A stretch of DNA of 64,000 bases from Zobellia roscoffensis (GTDB lineage: Bacteria > Bacteroidota > Bacteroidia > Flavobacteriales > Flavobacteriaceae). The stretch spans positions 2,507,646-2,571,645 of the forward strand of contig NZ_JADDXT010000002.1 of assembly GCF_015330165.1 (NCBI RefSeq). Direction: 5' to 3'. The notes under the pieces were generated by a model. The model did not search any database, was not told the DNA's origin, and was given only the letters and a program-made list of their open reading frames with translations. The stretch's first letter is position 1. Every line of letters starts with the position of its first letter. This document shows, one piece after another, positions 7,870 through 16,073 of the stretch. Position numbers and translations under genes: made by a program.

Positions 7870-9483
7870 TTATTTCATAGAAACTGTAAAGGGCCATCCT
7901 TCAAATTGTTGTGCATTCGGTTGTGTTACATCAGTGTACCTGGGCCAACATTCAAATATTGTGGTTTTGTCTTTTTTGTTAAAACGAATCAATCCATAAC
8001 CGCCTCCCTTGGAACTACTTTCAGGGTTAACGTAGGCCATCATACTTATTTTGTTATTGAATCCGTCTAAATAATCACCTGTCCAGGGTAATGAGGTGTT
8101 AGGATTTGGGTTAGCTCCCGCTTTTTCGTCTTCTGGCCACCACCAGCGGCTGTAGTAGTCATTAACAATGGCAGGAACTATAAATGACCAAGGTCCATCT
8201 CCATATTCATTTATACCTTGTTTAATTACCGTTGCCAAGTGTTGATCCCCTGCAATATGTACGGCATTGGCATTTTTTATAAGTTGTAAGGCTTTGTTTC
8301 GTCCTGTTTGCGGCCATCCGTTGCTATCTAGGTCGGCATGAAGCCTATTGTCTAAAGAGCCGTGAATATGTGCGCCGCCGCAGAAACCGGTTTGGGACAA
8401 AACTACTTTAAGGGCTTTGGTATTTGTGGTTCCCCAGTCTTCCAAAAATTTGAGTTGACGGTCTCCAAGTAATTTGAGTTCAGGTAAATCTATAGAGGCA
8501 GGGTCGTATTCTGGGTTGCGAATATGGTCAGGTCTAGGGCCTTGTTGCGGTATTTTTCCGTTGGGACCGGATTTGAATTTTCGGTCTTCCAATATGGCAA
8601 AATCTATGCCGCCAAGAGGCAGGTTGGTGTAGTAAACGCCAATTCCTTGTTGAATAGGTGTTGGGTCATATGGGTCAGGTAAGTGTGCAGTTTGGCAGCG
8701 TTCTACCATTTTTACATATTCATGATGGTAGGTGTAGCCGCCATCGTTAGAACCTTTTACAGTAGATATTTTTCCGTCTTCTCCCCAAAGATTTCCTTGA
8801 CCTACATCGTGGTCATCTGGAATGCTAATGGCTGGACGATTACGGAAAGTTTCTTTAAACTGAAGACCGAATTTGAGCCAAGCGGCAGTGTGTTCTGTGT
8901 GGTCATAAGATTGGTCACCAGCAAAAAAGACCAAATCGGGGTCTTGATGATTAATATTCCGAACATAATTTTCTCGCATGCCTCGGTCTTGGTTCGAGTT
9001 GCAGGATAAGGCCGCAAGAACAATTTCATCCTTATTTTTTGGGTCTTTGCGTATCAGCCCTTCGTAAAGAGCTTTTTTACCATGACGAATACGGTACTTT
9101 ATATCTTTTGAGTCATTCCAGTTGTCTACACGGAAAAGGGCGGACCATCCTAAATCATTAACTTTTTGTTTTTGAATCTCTTTCCATTCGCCATCTTCTT
9201 TGGTTTCAAGTCTAACTTCCCGAGTTTCTTTGGGATAGAGTGGATAGAGTTGAGCGCTAAGTTTTAAGGTTTGGTTGGAAACGGTATAGATGCCAAAAGC
9301 AACAACACTGTCGCGGTCTACTTTAAGGTTAATGATAGAATTATCGTCGCGATTCCACCAGTCGTTTATGGCTAATATATCTACATTGTCAAAAGGTGCA
9401 ATTACCGGAGGTATCTGGTCTTGGGCGGCTGTTGGATTCGTAATAGACCAAATAAAAAGTAAGGTTAGTAAGCTTTTTTTCAT
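7870..9483 (-). CDS. PhoD-like secreted metallophosphatase
   Basis: A 537-residue exported enzyme with a Sec signal peptide (about residues 1-20, ending TAAQ). The metallophosphatase core contains ALSCNSN, FFAGDQSYDHTEH, IPDDHDVGQGN and the late IAGDQHLATV. These are the metal-binding blocks of the PhoD/alkaline phosphatase D group, which release phosphate from phosphodiesters or monoesters in the periplasm. No lipobox is present. It precedes the pirin gene and follows the metallo-beta-lactamase gene on the same strand with 26 bp between them. Confidence 0.87.
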   Translation of the reverse strand: MKKSLLTLLFIWSITNPTAAQDQIPPVIAPFDNVDILAINDWWNRDDNSIINLKVDRDSVVAFGIYTVSNQTLKLSAQLYPLYPKETREVRLETKEDGEWKEIQKQKVNDLGWSALFRVDNWNDSKDIKYRIRHGKKALYEGLIRKDPKNKDEIVLAALSCNSNQDRGMRENYVRNINHQDPDLVFFAGDQSYDHTEHTAAWLKFGLQFKETFRNRPAISIPDDHDVGQGNLWGEDGKISTVKGSNDGGYTYHHEYVKMVERCQTAHLPDPYDPTPIQQGIGVYYTNLPLGGIDFAILEDRKFKSGPNGKIPQQGPRPDHIRNPEYDPASIDLPELKLLGDRQLKFLEDWGTTNTKALKVVLSQTGFCGGAHIHGSLDNRLHADLDSNGWPQTGRNKALQLIKNANAVHIAGDQHLATVIKQGINEYGDGPWSFIVPAIVNDYYSRWWWPEDEKAGANPNPNTSLPWTGDYLDGFNNKISMMAYVNPESSSKGGGYGLIRFNKKDKTTIFECWPRYTDVTQPNAQQFEGWPFTVSMK

Positions 9484-9509
9484 GTCAGTACGTGTTCTGT
9501 GGTTGGTTC

Positions 9510-10250
9510 TTATTCAATGTGAAATAATGAAATTGTATAGTCCAATAATTCATCACCGCCGTAATCGCCATGTCCTGGAATCACAATTTTCAGGTCAGGG
9601 TAAGCTGTTTTTATTTTATTGATAGTGATGCTCCATTCGTCAATATTGGCATCGCCAAGATATCCTTTTGTGGCATTGAAGGATTTAACGGCGCATCCTC
9701 CAAAAAGTAAATGTTCACTAGGTATATAGCTAACAATATTGTCTTTGGTGTGGGCCTCCCCAAAATGTCGGTTTATTATTTTTTGCTTGCCTAGCATTAG
9801 CTCGTTTTTGTGTTCAAAACTGATTTTCGGAATAGCGTTTCCTTCTTTTTTAGCAAGTTCAATTGTTTGATTATTAGCGTAGGAGGGAATGTTTAATTGG
9901 TGAAAAGCCTCAACGCCTCCAAGGCAGTCATCATGAAAGTGGTTTACAACAACCGCTTTGATTTTATGTTCTTTGGTTTTTGTAACCCATTCAATAAGCT
10001 CATTAGAGGTTTCAATGTCTATTGGGGTGTCAAAGACTATGGCTTCGCCTTCATTCATGTAGATAAGACCATTGCAGGCTACCTTTTCATAATCCTCCGT
10101 TTGTAAATATGAAATATGAATAAAGCTATTTTGGGAAACGGGAATAATTTTTAGGGTTTCGCTACTGTAAGTTATATTTGGGTTTTGTGACTTACAACCC
10201 AAAAGAATGGCAATAAAGAACAAAATTAAAAAGGACGATTTGTAGTTCAT
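9510..10250 (-). CDS. Subclass B1 metallo-beta-lactamase (lipoprotein)
   Basis: Hydrolyses beta-lactams with two zinc ions, by family. All B1 ligands are visible: HFHDDCLGG gives His116, His118 and Asp120; EAHTKDN gives His196; GGCAVKS gives Cys221 with Lys224 three residues on; IPGHGDYGG gives His263 (standard BBL numbering). The presence of Cys221 separates it from B3 enzymes and generic MBL-fold hydrolases. The 246-residue length is normal for B1. A lipobox (LLGCKSQ, Cys near residue 19) predicts a membrane-anchored form, as in NDM enzymes. Flavobacteria often carry resident B1 enzymes. It sits in a core-gene context without mobile elements, so it looks intrinsic. Confidence 0.9.
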   Translation of the reverse strand: MNYKSSFLILFFIAILLGCKSQNPNITYSSETLKIIPVSQNSFIHISYLQTEDYEKVACNGLIYMNEGEAIVFDTPIDIETSNELIEWVTKTKEHKIKAVVVNHFHDDCLGGVEAFHQLNIPSYANNQTIELAKKEGNAIPKISFEHKNELMLGKQKIINRHFGEAHTKDNIVSYIPSEHLLFGGCAVKSFNATKGYLGDANIDEWSITINKIKTAYPDLKIVIPGHGDYGGDELLDYTISLFHIE

Positions 10251-10298
10251 ATGTTGTGTTCTTTATGTTTCATAAATATATAATTTTACCTTGCAATA

Positions 10299-10679
10299 AT
10301 GAAAGATTCAGATATTCAAAAACTCGTTTTTATCTATAATGCAGATTCCGGTTTAAAAAATTCATTGTTAGATAGTGCGCATAAAATTTTAAGCCCTAGT
10401 ACGTACGATTGTAATTTGTGCGATATTACGTTTGGAGTTTTTACCGAAAATAAAGTTTGGAAGGATTTTAGGGAGAAAACGAACTTGGATATGGAATTTC
10501 TGCACAAGGACGAATACAGGAAACAGTATGCTTCCAAATTTGGTAATAAATTTACCTTTCCTATTATACTTGCGCAAACCAATGATGATTTACAGATTTT
10601 TGTAGGTACGGAAGAAATGAATGCTATTAAAAATTCTGAATCACTTGTAGAAGTTATTCAGAAAAGGGTAGGGATTTAA
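10299..10679 (+). CDS. Conserved flavobacterial protein of unknown function
   Basis: A 126-residue soluble protein. It opens with a beta-strand-like LVFIYNADSGLKNSLLD and contains YDCNLCDITFG (a CxxC pair), then FTFPIILAQ and a C-terminal helix. I recognise the pattern as recurring in Bacteroidota but know no function, and automated labels for such proteins are unreliable. The CxxC could bind metal or do thiol chemistry. It is divergent from the beta-lactamase gene and its last 4 nt overlap the 3' end of convergent engB. Confidence 0.75.
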   Translation: MKDSDIQKLVFIYNADSGLKNSLLDSAHKILSPSTYDCNLCDITFGVFTENKVWKDFREKTNLDMEFLHKDEYRKQYASKFGNKFTFPIILAQTNDDLQIFVGTEEMNAIKNSESLVEVIQKRVGI

Positions 10680-11293
10680 TTTTTGGTCGCCTTAAAGAAA
10701 TCAGCGTTGATGTTGTCTATGAAGTCAAGAACATCATCACGCCCATAGCCTTTAGATGATGAGGTTATGAAATACTGGGGAGCTTCTTCCCAAACACCGT
10801 TTAATAATTCAGAAATATACTTGTTTACGTTCTCTTCTATTCCTTTAGGTTTTAGTTTGTCTGCCTTTGTGAAAATGATGCAGAACGGAATGCCGTTTTC
10901 GCCTAACCATTCCATAAATTCCATGTCAATTTTCTGAGGCTCGTGCCTAATATCTACTAGAACAAATGCACATACGAGTTGTTCGCGTTTTACAAAATAG
11001 TCGGTTATGTATTTCTGAAAAGTGCTTTTACTTTTTTTAGAAACTCGAGCGTAACCATAACCAGGTAAATCTACTAAAAACCAATTTTCGTTTATTTTGA
11101 AATGGTTGATTAGTTGTGTTTTTCCTGGACGACCAGAAGTCTTTGCTAAACTTCTTCTTTCGGTTAGGCTGTTTATTAAAGAAGATTTCCCCACATTAGA
11201 ACGACCAATAAAGGCGTATTCCGGCAATGGTTCTTTTGGGCACTTTGCCACATCAGTATTACTGATTATAAAATTTGCCGTTTTAATATTCAC
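10676..11293 (-). CDS. engB: Ribosome-assembly GTPase EngB (YsxC/YihA)
   Basis: An essential small GTPase acting in large ribosomal subunit maturation. The 205 residues show the G motifs in order: GRSNVGKSSLIN (P-loop, about 27-38), the switch with TSGRPGKTQ, DLPGYG (G3), TKADK (G4) and SSSKG (G5). Length fits the family. It is followed downstream by nothing on its strand; the alpha/beta hydrolase gene lies 35 bp upstream in the same direction. Confidence 0.96.
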   Translation of the reverse strand: MNIKTANFIISNTDVAKCPKEPLPEYAFIGRSNVGKSSLINSLTERRSLAKTSGRPGKTQLINHFKINENWFLVDLPGYGYARVSKKSKSTFQKYITDYFVKREQLVCAFVLVDIRHEPQKIDMEFMEWLGENGIPFCIIFTKADKLKPKGIEENVNKYISELLNGVWEEAPQYFITSSSKGYGRDDVLDFIDNINADFFKATKN

Positions 11294-11328
11294 CTTAGGA
11301 AGCTATTTAATTGGTAATAGGGTAGTTA

Positions 11329-12093
11329 CTAGAATTTACGCTTTGTAAGCCAGTTATCTAGAATTTCGTTGAACTTGTTGGGATGTTCCATCATGGGTGC
11401 GTGTCCACATTTTTCAATCCAATAGAGGTCCGAATCTGGAAGCAATTCATGAAAAAGGTCCGCTACATCTGGAGGGGTTACGCTATCGTTCTCACCCCAA
11501 ATAATACAGATAGGCGTATTCATTTTAGGAAGGTCATTTGCCATATTATGACGAATGGCACTTTTGGCAATGGCTAGTGTTTTAATTATTTTTGACCTAT
11601 CATTTACGGTTGCAAAAACCTCGTCTACAATTTCTTTTGTGGCGATAGCAGGGTCGTAAAAAACATCTTCCGCCTTTTTCTTAATGAACTCATAGTCACC
11701 ACGTCTTGGATAGCCATCTCCCATGGCACTTTCGTATAATCCTGAGCTTCCTGTTATGATTAGGGCTTTAACCAGTTTAGGGTAGAGTTTTGTGTGTAGC
11801 AAGCCAATGTGTCCTCCTAAAGAATTACCCAGCAATATGACATCTTTAAGTCCTTTAAACTCAATAAACTTGGCTAAGAATTTTGCAAATTGCTTAACGT
11901 TTGTCTTAAGCATTGGCATATCGTAAATTGGCAATTCTGGAATAAGTACTTTGTAGCCTTTCGGGGGAAAGTATTCGGTAACACCTTGAAAATTGCTGAG
12001 CCCTCCCATAAGACCGTGTAAAATAATGATAGGACTACCTTCGCCTATCTCTATATACCGGAATTTTCCTTCCTTAATTAAATTTTCTTCCAT
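11329..12093 (-). CDS. Alpha/beta hydrolase
   Basis: A 254-residue cytoplasmic hydrolase. It has the oxyanion region ILHGLMGG (about 28-35), the nucleophile elbow GNSLGG (Ser near residue 93), the acid in GENDSVTPP and the catalytic His in CGHAPMMEHP, so the triad is complete. The substrate is unknown; lactonase, esterase or C-C hydrolase activities all occur with this fold. It probably shares a transcript with engB downstream. A TATCTTTG box (12126-12119 on the minus strand) lies 26 bp upstream of the start codon. Confidence 0.88.
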   Translation of the reverse strand: MEENLIKEGKFRYIEIGEGSPIIILHGLMGGLSNFQGVTEYFPPKGYKVLIPELPIYDMPMLKTNVKQFAKFLAKFIEFKGLKDVILLGNSLGGHIGLLHTKLYPKLVKALIITGSSGLYESAMGDGYPRRGDYEFIKKKAEDVFYDPAIATKEIVDEVFATVNDRSKIIKTLAIAKSAIRHNMANDLPKMNTPICIIWGENDSVTPPDVADLFHELLPDSDLYWIEKCGHAPMMEHPNKFNEILDNWLTKRKF

Positions 12094-12118
12094 TCAAGAT
12101 ACTTCTTGGTCTGTTCGT

Positions 12119-12126
12119 CAAAGATA
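12119..12126 (-). promoter_or_regulatory. Candidate -7 box for the hydrolase-engB transcript
   Basis: The minus strand reads TATCTTTG, a full match to TAnnTTTG, 26 bp before the hydrolase start codon. No TTG at the usual spacing was found. Confidence 0.45.
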
Positions 12127-12160
12127 GGCATTATCCTATAATGACTATTATACAAGTATA

Positions 12161-12244
12161 GGTCAATAAAGCGAGAATTGACCATAATTTTTCAATCACT
12201 CTTCAAAAACACCCTTTTTTCAAGCTAAAAATTGACCATAATTT
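12161..12244. repeat. Repeated AATTGACCATAATTT elements upstream of mraZ
   Basis: Two exact copies of the 15-mer AATTGACCATAATTT lie at 12176-12190 and 12230-12244, 54 bp apart. A shorter inverted copy, GGTCAAT, is at 12161-12167. All sit in the 254-bp divergent gap between the hydrolase and mraZ, upstream of the MraZ boxes. The spacing and exactness suggest a protein-binding site separate from the MraZ operator. Confidence 0.55.
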
Positions 12245-12270
12245 ATGCCCAAAAGCCACTAGTTATTAAC

Positions 12271-12300
12271 AAAGTGGTAATTAGTGGTAAAATGTGGTAA
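12271..12300 (+). promoter_or_regulatory. MraZ operator: three GTGGTAA repeats at 10-bp spacing
   Basis: Three consecutive 10-mers read AAAGTGGTAA, TTAGTGGTAA and AATGTGGTAA. MraZ proteins are known to autoregulate through direct repeats upstream of mraZ with about one-turn spacing; the Mycoplasma motif is AAAGTGG followed by T or G, and box 1 here matches it exactly. The array ends 47 bp before the mraZ start and 9 bp before a TAGTTTTG box, so bound MraZ would cover the -33 region. Confidence 0.85.
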
Positions 12301-12309
12301 TAAAATTTG

Positions 12310-12317
12310 TAGTTTTG
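12310..12317 (+). promoter_or_regulatory. Candidate -7 box of the dcw operon
   Basis: TAGTTTTG fits TAnnTTTG and lies 30 bp before the mraZ GTG start. The -33 position would fall inside the MraZ repeat array. No TTG is present there, which would suit a weak or regulated promoter. Confidence 0.45.
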
Positions 12318-12347
12318 AGTTATAGTATTGTAAAACAGCTTTTTTAA

Positions 12348-12821
12348 GTGATAAATTTCATTGGGACATACGATTGTAAGGCCGATGCCAAAGGTAGGGT
12401 AATGATACCAGTTGCCCTAAAAAATCAGATGTCTCCTATTTTGAATCAAAGTTTTGTTATTAAAAGATCTGTTTTTCAGCCTTGTTTAGAATTGTATCCA
12501 ATGGAGGAGTGGAATCTACTCATGGAGAAGATGAACAAGAAAAACCGTTTCAAGAAAAAGAACAACGATTTTATCCGTCGTTTTTCTGCTGGGGTTAAGG
12601 TTATTGAAATTGATGCAACAGGTAGAATGCTGATTCCTAAGAACCTAGTTGAGATAGCAAGTATCTCTAAAGAGGTTGTTTTGAGTTCGGCAATCAACAT
12701 TATTGAAATTTGGGACAAGGATAGTTACGAGAAAGTATTGGAAGAAACTGCAGAGGATTTTGCTGAACTGGCAGAAGAGGTGATGGGGGATGACGGAGAT
12801 GACGAAAGCTATGTATCATAA
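12348..12821 (+). CDS. mraZ: Transcriptional regulator MraZ
   Basis: The first gene of the division/cell-wall cluster. It is an AbrB-fold protein with two tandem MraZ domains: the first around FIGTYDCKADAKGRVMIPVALK (start to about residue 25, continuing to 75), the second around EIDATGRMLIPKNL near residue 95. The 157 residues are usual for the family. The start is GTG at 12348, giving MINFIGTYD, the standard N-terminus. The acidic C-terminal tail (GDDGDD) overlaps the rsmH start. It likely represses its own operon through the repeats just upstream. Confidence 0.96.
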   Translation: MINFIGTYDCKADAKGRVMIPVALKNQMSPILNQSFVIKRSVFQPCLELYPMEEWNLLMEKMNKKNRFKKKNNDFIRRFSAGVKVIEIDATGRMLIPKNLVEIASISKEVVLSSAINIIEIWDKDSYEKVLEETAEDFAELAEEVMGDDGDDESYVS

Positions 12822-13704
12822 TCCAGTTTTATTGGAAGAGTCGGTAAATGGGCTCAATATAAAAGAAAACGGTGTGTACGTTGATGTTACTTTTGGTGGC
12901 GGCGGACACTCAAAACACATATTGAAGCAATTAGGGAGCGAAGGAAGATTATTCGCTTTTGATCAAGATGAGGATGCGCTGGCAAATACTTTGGGTGATC
13001 CGCGGTTTACGTTGATCAATGAGAATTTTAGGTATATCAAGCAGTTCTTAAAATTTCATGGGATTCGAAAGGTAGATGGGATTTTGGCGGATTACGGAGT
13101 GTCTTCGCATCAATTTGATAAAGCGGAACGCGGGTTTTCCACTCGTTTTGAAGCTGATTTGGATATGCGAATGAGTAAAAGAAATCTTTTGTCGGCATAC
13201 GATGTGGTCAATACCTATGATTATGACGATTTAAGAAAAGTTCTTTTTCAGTATGGCGATTTACGGAATGCGAATGCAATGGCAAAGACCATTCTTGCGA
13301 AACGTGAAGAAGAGCCGATTAAGACCACGGAACGGTTGAAAGAGGTGTTGCGGTCGTTTTTGCCGAATGCAAAAGAGCATAAAATATTGGCTCAGATTTA
13401 TCAAGCTATTCGCATAGAGGTTAATCAAGAGATAGCTGTAATAGAAGAGTTTTTGTTGCAAACACCGGAATTGCTTGATGTAGGCGGCAGGTTGAGTATT
13501 ATAAGTTATCACTCTTTAGAAGATCGTTTGGTAAAACGGTTTATAAGGGAAGGGCAGTTTCAAGGTGAGGCGCCAAAGGATTTTTACGGAAATATAGACG
13601 TTCCGTTTAAAAAAGTGGGTCCGCTTATCGTTCCTGGAAGAGAAGAAATAGCAAGGAATAATAGAGCACGAAGTGCAAAATTGAGAATTGCGGAGCGCAT
13701 ATAA
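12811..13704 (+). CDS. rsmH: 16S rRNA (cytosine1402-N4)-methyltransferase RsmH
   Basis: Methylates C1402 of 16S rRNA at N4 using SAM. The protein starts MYHNPVLLEESV at 12811, overlapping mraZ by 11 nt; ATGs at 12790 and 12799 are possible but would add residues not usual for the family. Motifs seen: DVTFGGGGHSKHIL (SAM loop), FAFDQDEDA, GILADYGVSSHQFD and the C-terminal ISYHSLEDRLVKRF. Also called MraW. It is translationally coupled to mraZ. Confidence 0.96.
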   Translation: MYHNPVLLEESVNGLNIKENGVYVDVTFGGGGHSKHILKQLGSEGRLFAFDQDEDALANTLGDPRFTLINENFRYIKQFLKFHGIRKVDGILADYGVSSHQFDKAERGFSTRFEADLDMRMSKRNLLSAYDVVNTYDYDDLRKVLFQYGDLRNANAMAKTILAKREEEPIKTTERLKEVLRSFLPNAKEHKILAQIYQAIRIEVNQEIAVIEEFLLQTPELLDVGGRLSIISYHSLEDRLVKRFIREGQFQGEAPKDFYGNIDVPFKKVGPLIVPGREEIARNNRARSAKLRIAERI

Positions 13705-13740
13705 AGTTGAACGTTAAAATTGAAAAAGGAAAAGAAAAAT

Positions 13741-14067
13741 ATGAAAAAAGGATTGTTGAACATACTTAAAGGTAGGTTTTTGGTGAGCGATGATGCACCA
13801 AAGAACTGGCTGTTCATCATTTTTACTTCTTTTCTTGCTACCGTAATGATCGGTAGCTCACATAGTGCCGATAAAAAGGTGCATCAAATAGCGGCATTGA
13901 ATGAAGAAGTGAAAGAGCTTCGTAATGAATTTGTAGACGCACGTTCAGATGTACAGCAGTTAAAATTGGAGTCTACGGTGATGCAAATTGTTGCCGAAAA
14001 AGGGTTGTTTCCTTCTCAGGTGCCTCCCAAGCAGATAAAAGTAAAATCGAATAAGAAAGAAGAATAG
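13741..14067 (+). CDS. ftsL: FtsL-like divisome protein
   Basis: A 108-residue bitopic membrane protein: a short cytoplasmic N-tail, one transmembrane helix (about NWLFIIFTSFLATVMIGSS, residues 22-40) and a periplasmic coiled coil (VHQIAALNEEVKELRNEF and onwards). Position between rsmH and ftsI, topology and length identify it as the FtsL slot of the cluster, although sequence similarity to proteobacterial FtsL cannot be seen by eye. The ATG at 13741 is preferred over a TTG at 13720. Its stop overlaps the ftsI GTG by 1 nt. Confidence 0.8.
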   Translation: MKKGLLNILKGRFLVSDDAPKNWLFIIFTSFLATVMIGSSHSADKKVHQIAALNEEVKELRNEFVDARSDVQQLKLESTVMQIVAEKGLFPSQVPPKQIKVKSNKKEE

Positions 14068-16073
14068 TGGCCGTAACCGAAAAAAGCATATTGACCCGGT
14101 TGTACGTTGTAACGGCGTTCATGTTCTTGTTCGCTGTTGCGGTGTTGTTCAAGTTGGTGAACATACAGTTTGTGCAAGGTGATAAGTACAAGGCTTTAGC
14201 TATGGAGCGCACTGAGAAAATGTTTACTATAGCGCCGAATCGAGGTAATCTGTATTCTGATGATGGAAGTCTTTTAGCTACTTCTGTGTCTCGTTATACG
14301 ATCCGTTTTGATGCAGTTACGGTAAGTGATGAAGACTTTAGAAAAAACATTGTTCCGTTATCTAATTCGCTTTCAAAAATGTTGGGTAAACCTTCTTCAC
14401 ATTACCAGAAGTTATTGAGAAAGGCGAAAGTGAACAAAAATAGATATGCACTTATCGCAAGAAACCTGGATTATTCAGAATATATCACCGTAAAGGATTT
14501 TCCGCTATTCAATAAAGGTCCGTATAAAGGAGGGTTGATCATTGAGCAGAAAACGGTTAGAGAACATCCGTTGGGGAAAATTGCGGAGCGTAGTGTAGGG
14601 TATGAAAATGTAGACGAGAACGGTTATTATTCCGGAGTAGGTTTGGAAAGAGCTTATGGGGAGTACCTAAGAGGAGTTCAAGGGAAGCGTTTAAAACAAA
14701 AAATTGCCAAAGGCCAGTGGAAGCCAATCGGGTGGGAGAATATCGTAGAGCCTAAAGATGGGTATGATTTGGTGTCTACCATCGATATTAATATTCAAGA
14801 TATCGCCCACCACGCTTTGCTGGGGCAATTAGAGCATTACAAGGCTGATCATGGTTCGGTTATAGTTATGGAAACCGAAACTGGTGAGGTAAAGGCTATT
14901 TCAAATTTGGGGAGAACGGAAGCAGGAAAGTATTATGAGCGTTTGAATTATGCCGTTGGTGAAGCTAGTGAACCAGGATCTACTTTTAAGTTAATGTCAC
15001 TGGTTGCGGCTCTTGAGGATAAAGTGATTGACACAAGTACGGTAATTGATACGGAGAAAGGCCGATGGAAAATTTATGATAGAACAGTAAAAGATTCCAA
15101 ATGGGGTGGTTACGGTAAAATTTCTGCGGGGCATGCTTTTGAGGTTTCCTCAAACACGGCTTTTGCAAAAATGATTCATAACAATTACAAGAACGATCCA
15201 GAAAAGTATGTAAACCGTTTAATGAGCATGAACCTGAATAAGAAGCTTGATCTTCCTATTAAGGGTGAGGGAGAGCCGGTTATCAGGTTTCCTGGGGATA
15301 AAGGTTGGTCAGGCATATCATTGGCATGGATGTCTCATGGCTATGAGGTTGCTATGACTCCGTTACAAGTTTTGACCTTTTACAATGCTATTGCCAATGA
15401 CGGTGAAATGGTAAAGCCAAGGTTGATCAAAGAGGTGAAGGAGTGGGATCGTACCATTGAAAAGTTTGAGAAAGAGGTGATTAATGAATCTGTTTGTTCA
15501 AAGGAAACGGCAGCAAAAGTTCAGCAGTTATTGAAGAACGTTGTGGAAAAAAAATACGGAACCGGTCACGGTCTGTATTCTCCTAATTTTTCAATGGCAG
15601 GAAAAACGGGAACGGCACAAAAAAATTACGTGTCCAAGGATCCGGACAAGCTAAAGTATATATCCTCTTTTGCAGGTTATTTTCCAGCTGAAAACCCTAA
15701 GTACTCTTGCATCGTAGTGATTCATGAACCGGATAAAAGTGTGGGCTATTACGGAGCTGATGTTTCGGGGCCGGTGTTTAAATCGGTAGCCCAAAAAGTA
15801 TACGCTACTTCACCTTTGGTGGATGAGATAGATATGGAAAAGGTAAAAGATCAACGATTGGATAAATCGTATCAAAGATATTATGCCGAAGCTCAAAAGA
15901 ATTACAAGCAAGTGCCAAATGTAAAAGGTATGAGCGGTATGGATGCCATTTCAATTTTAGAAAACCTTGGTATAGAGGTAGAAGTGAGAGGCAATGGAAA
16001 AGTTAAAAGACAGTCCGTTTCACAAGGAACGAACCTAAAGGACGCTAAAAAAATTACATTAGAATTATCGTGA
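14067..16073 (+). CDS. ftsI: Septal transpeptidase (class B PBP, FtsI) with PASTA domain
   Basis: Cross-links septal peptidoglycan in the periplasm. The 668 residues comprise one N-terminal transmembrane helix (about 15-35), the PBP dimerisation domain (from RGNLYSDDGSLLATS) and the transpeptidase domain with STFK (Ser near 305), SSN (near 361) and KTGT (near 513). A C-terminal PASTA domain begins at VPNVKGMSGMDAISIL (about residue 612). Translation starts at GTG 14067. E. coli FtsI lacks a PASTA domain, but Bacteroidota members often have one. It overlaps murE by 4 nt, so the two are coupled. Confidence 0.95.
   Translation: MAVTEKSILTRLYVVTAFMFLFAVAVLFKLVNIQFVQGDKYKALAMERTEKMFTIAPNRGNLYSDDGSLLATSVSRYTIRFDAVTVSDEDFRKNIVPLSNSLSKMLGKPSSHYQKLLRKAKVNKNRYALIARNLDYSEYITVKDFPLFNKGPYKGGLIIEQKTVREHPLGKIAERSVGYENVDENGYYSGVGLERAYGEYLRGVQGKRLKQKIAKGQWKPIGWENIVEPKDGYDLVSTIDINIQDIAHHALLGQLEHYKADHGSVIVMETETGEVKAISNLGRTEAGKYYERLNYAVGEASEPGSTFKLMSLVAALEDKVIDTSTVIDTEKGRWKIYDRTVKDSKWGGYGKISAGHAFEVSSNTAFAKMIHNNYKNDPEKYVNRLMSMNLNKKLDLPIKGEGEPVIRFPGDKGWSGISLAWMSHGYEVAMTPLQVLTFYNAIANDGEMVKPRLIKEVKEWDRTIEKFEKEVINESVCSKETAAKVQQLLKNVVEKKYGTGHGLYSPNFSMAGKTGTAQKNYVSKDPDKLKYISSFAGYFPAENPKYSCIVVIHEPDKSVGYYGADVSGPVFKSVAQKVYATSPLVDEIDMEKVKDQRLDKSYQRYYAEAQKNYKQVPNVKGMSGMDAISILENLGIEVEVRGNGKVKRQSVSQGTNLKDAKKITLELS

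Noticed and set aside
9510..10250. Naming the organism genus from the B1 enzyme
   Set aside because: Enzymes of this type occur in several marine genera, and without a search the resemblance is not enough.
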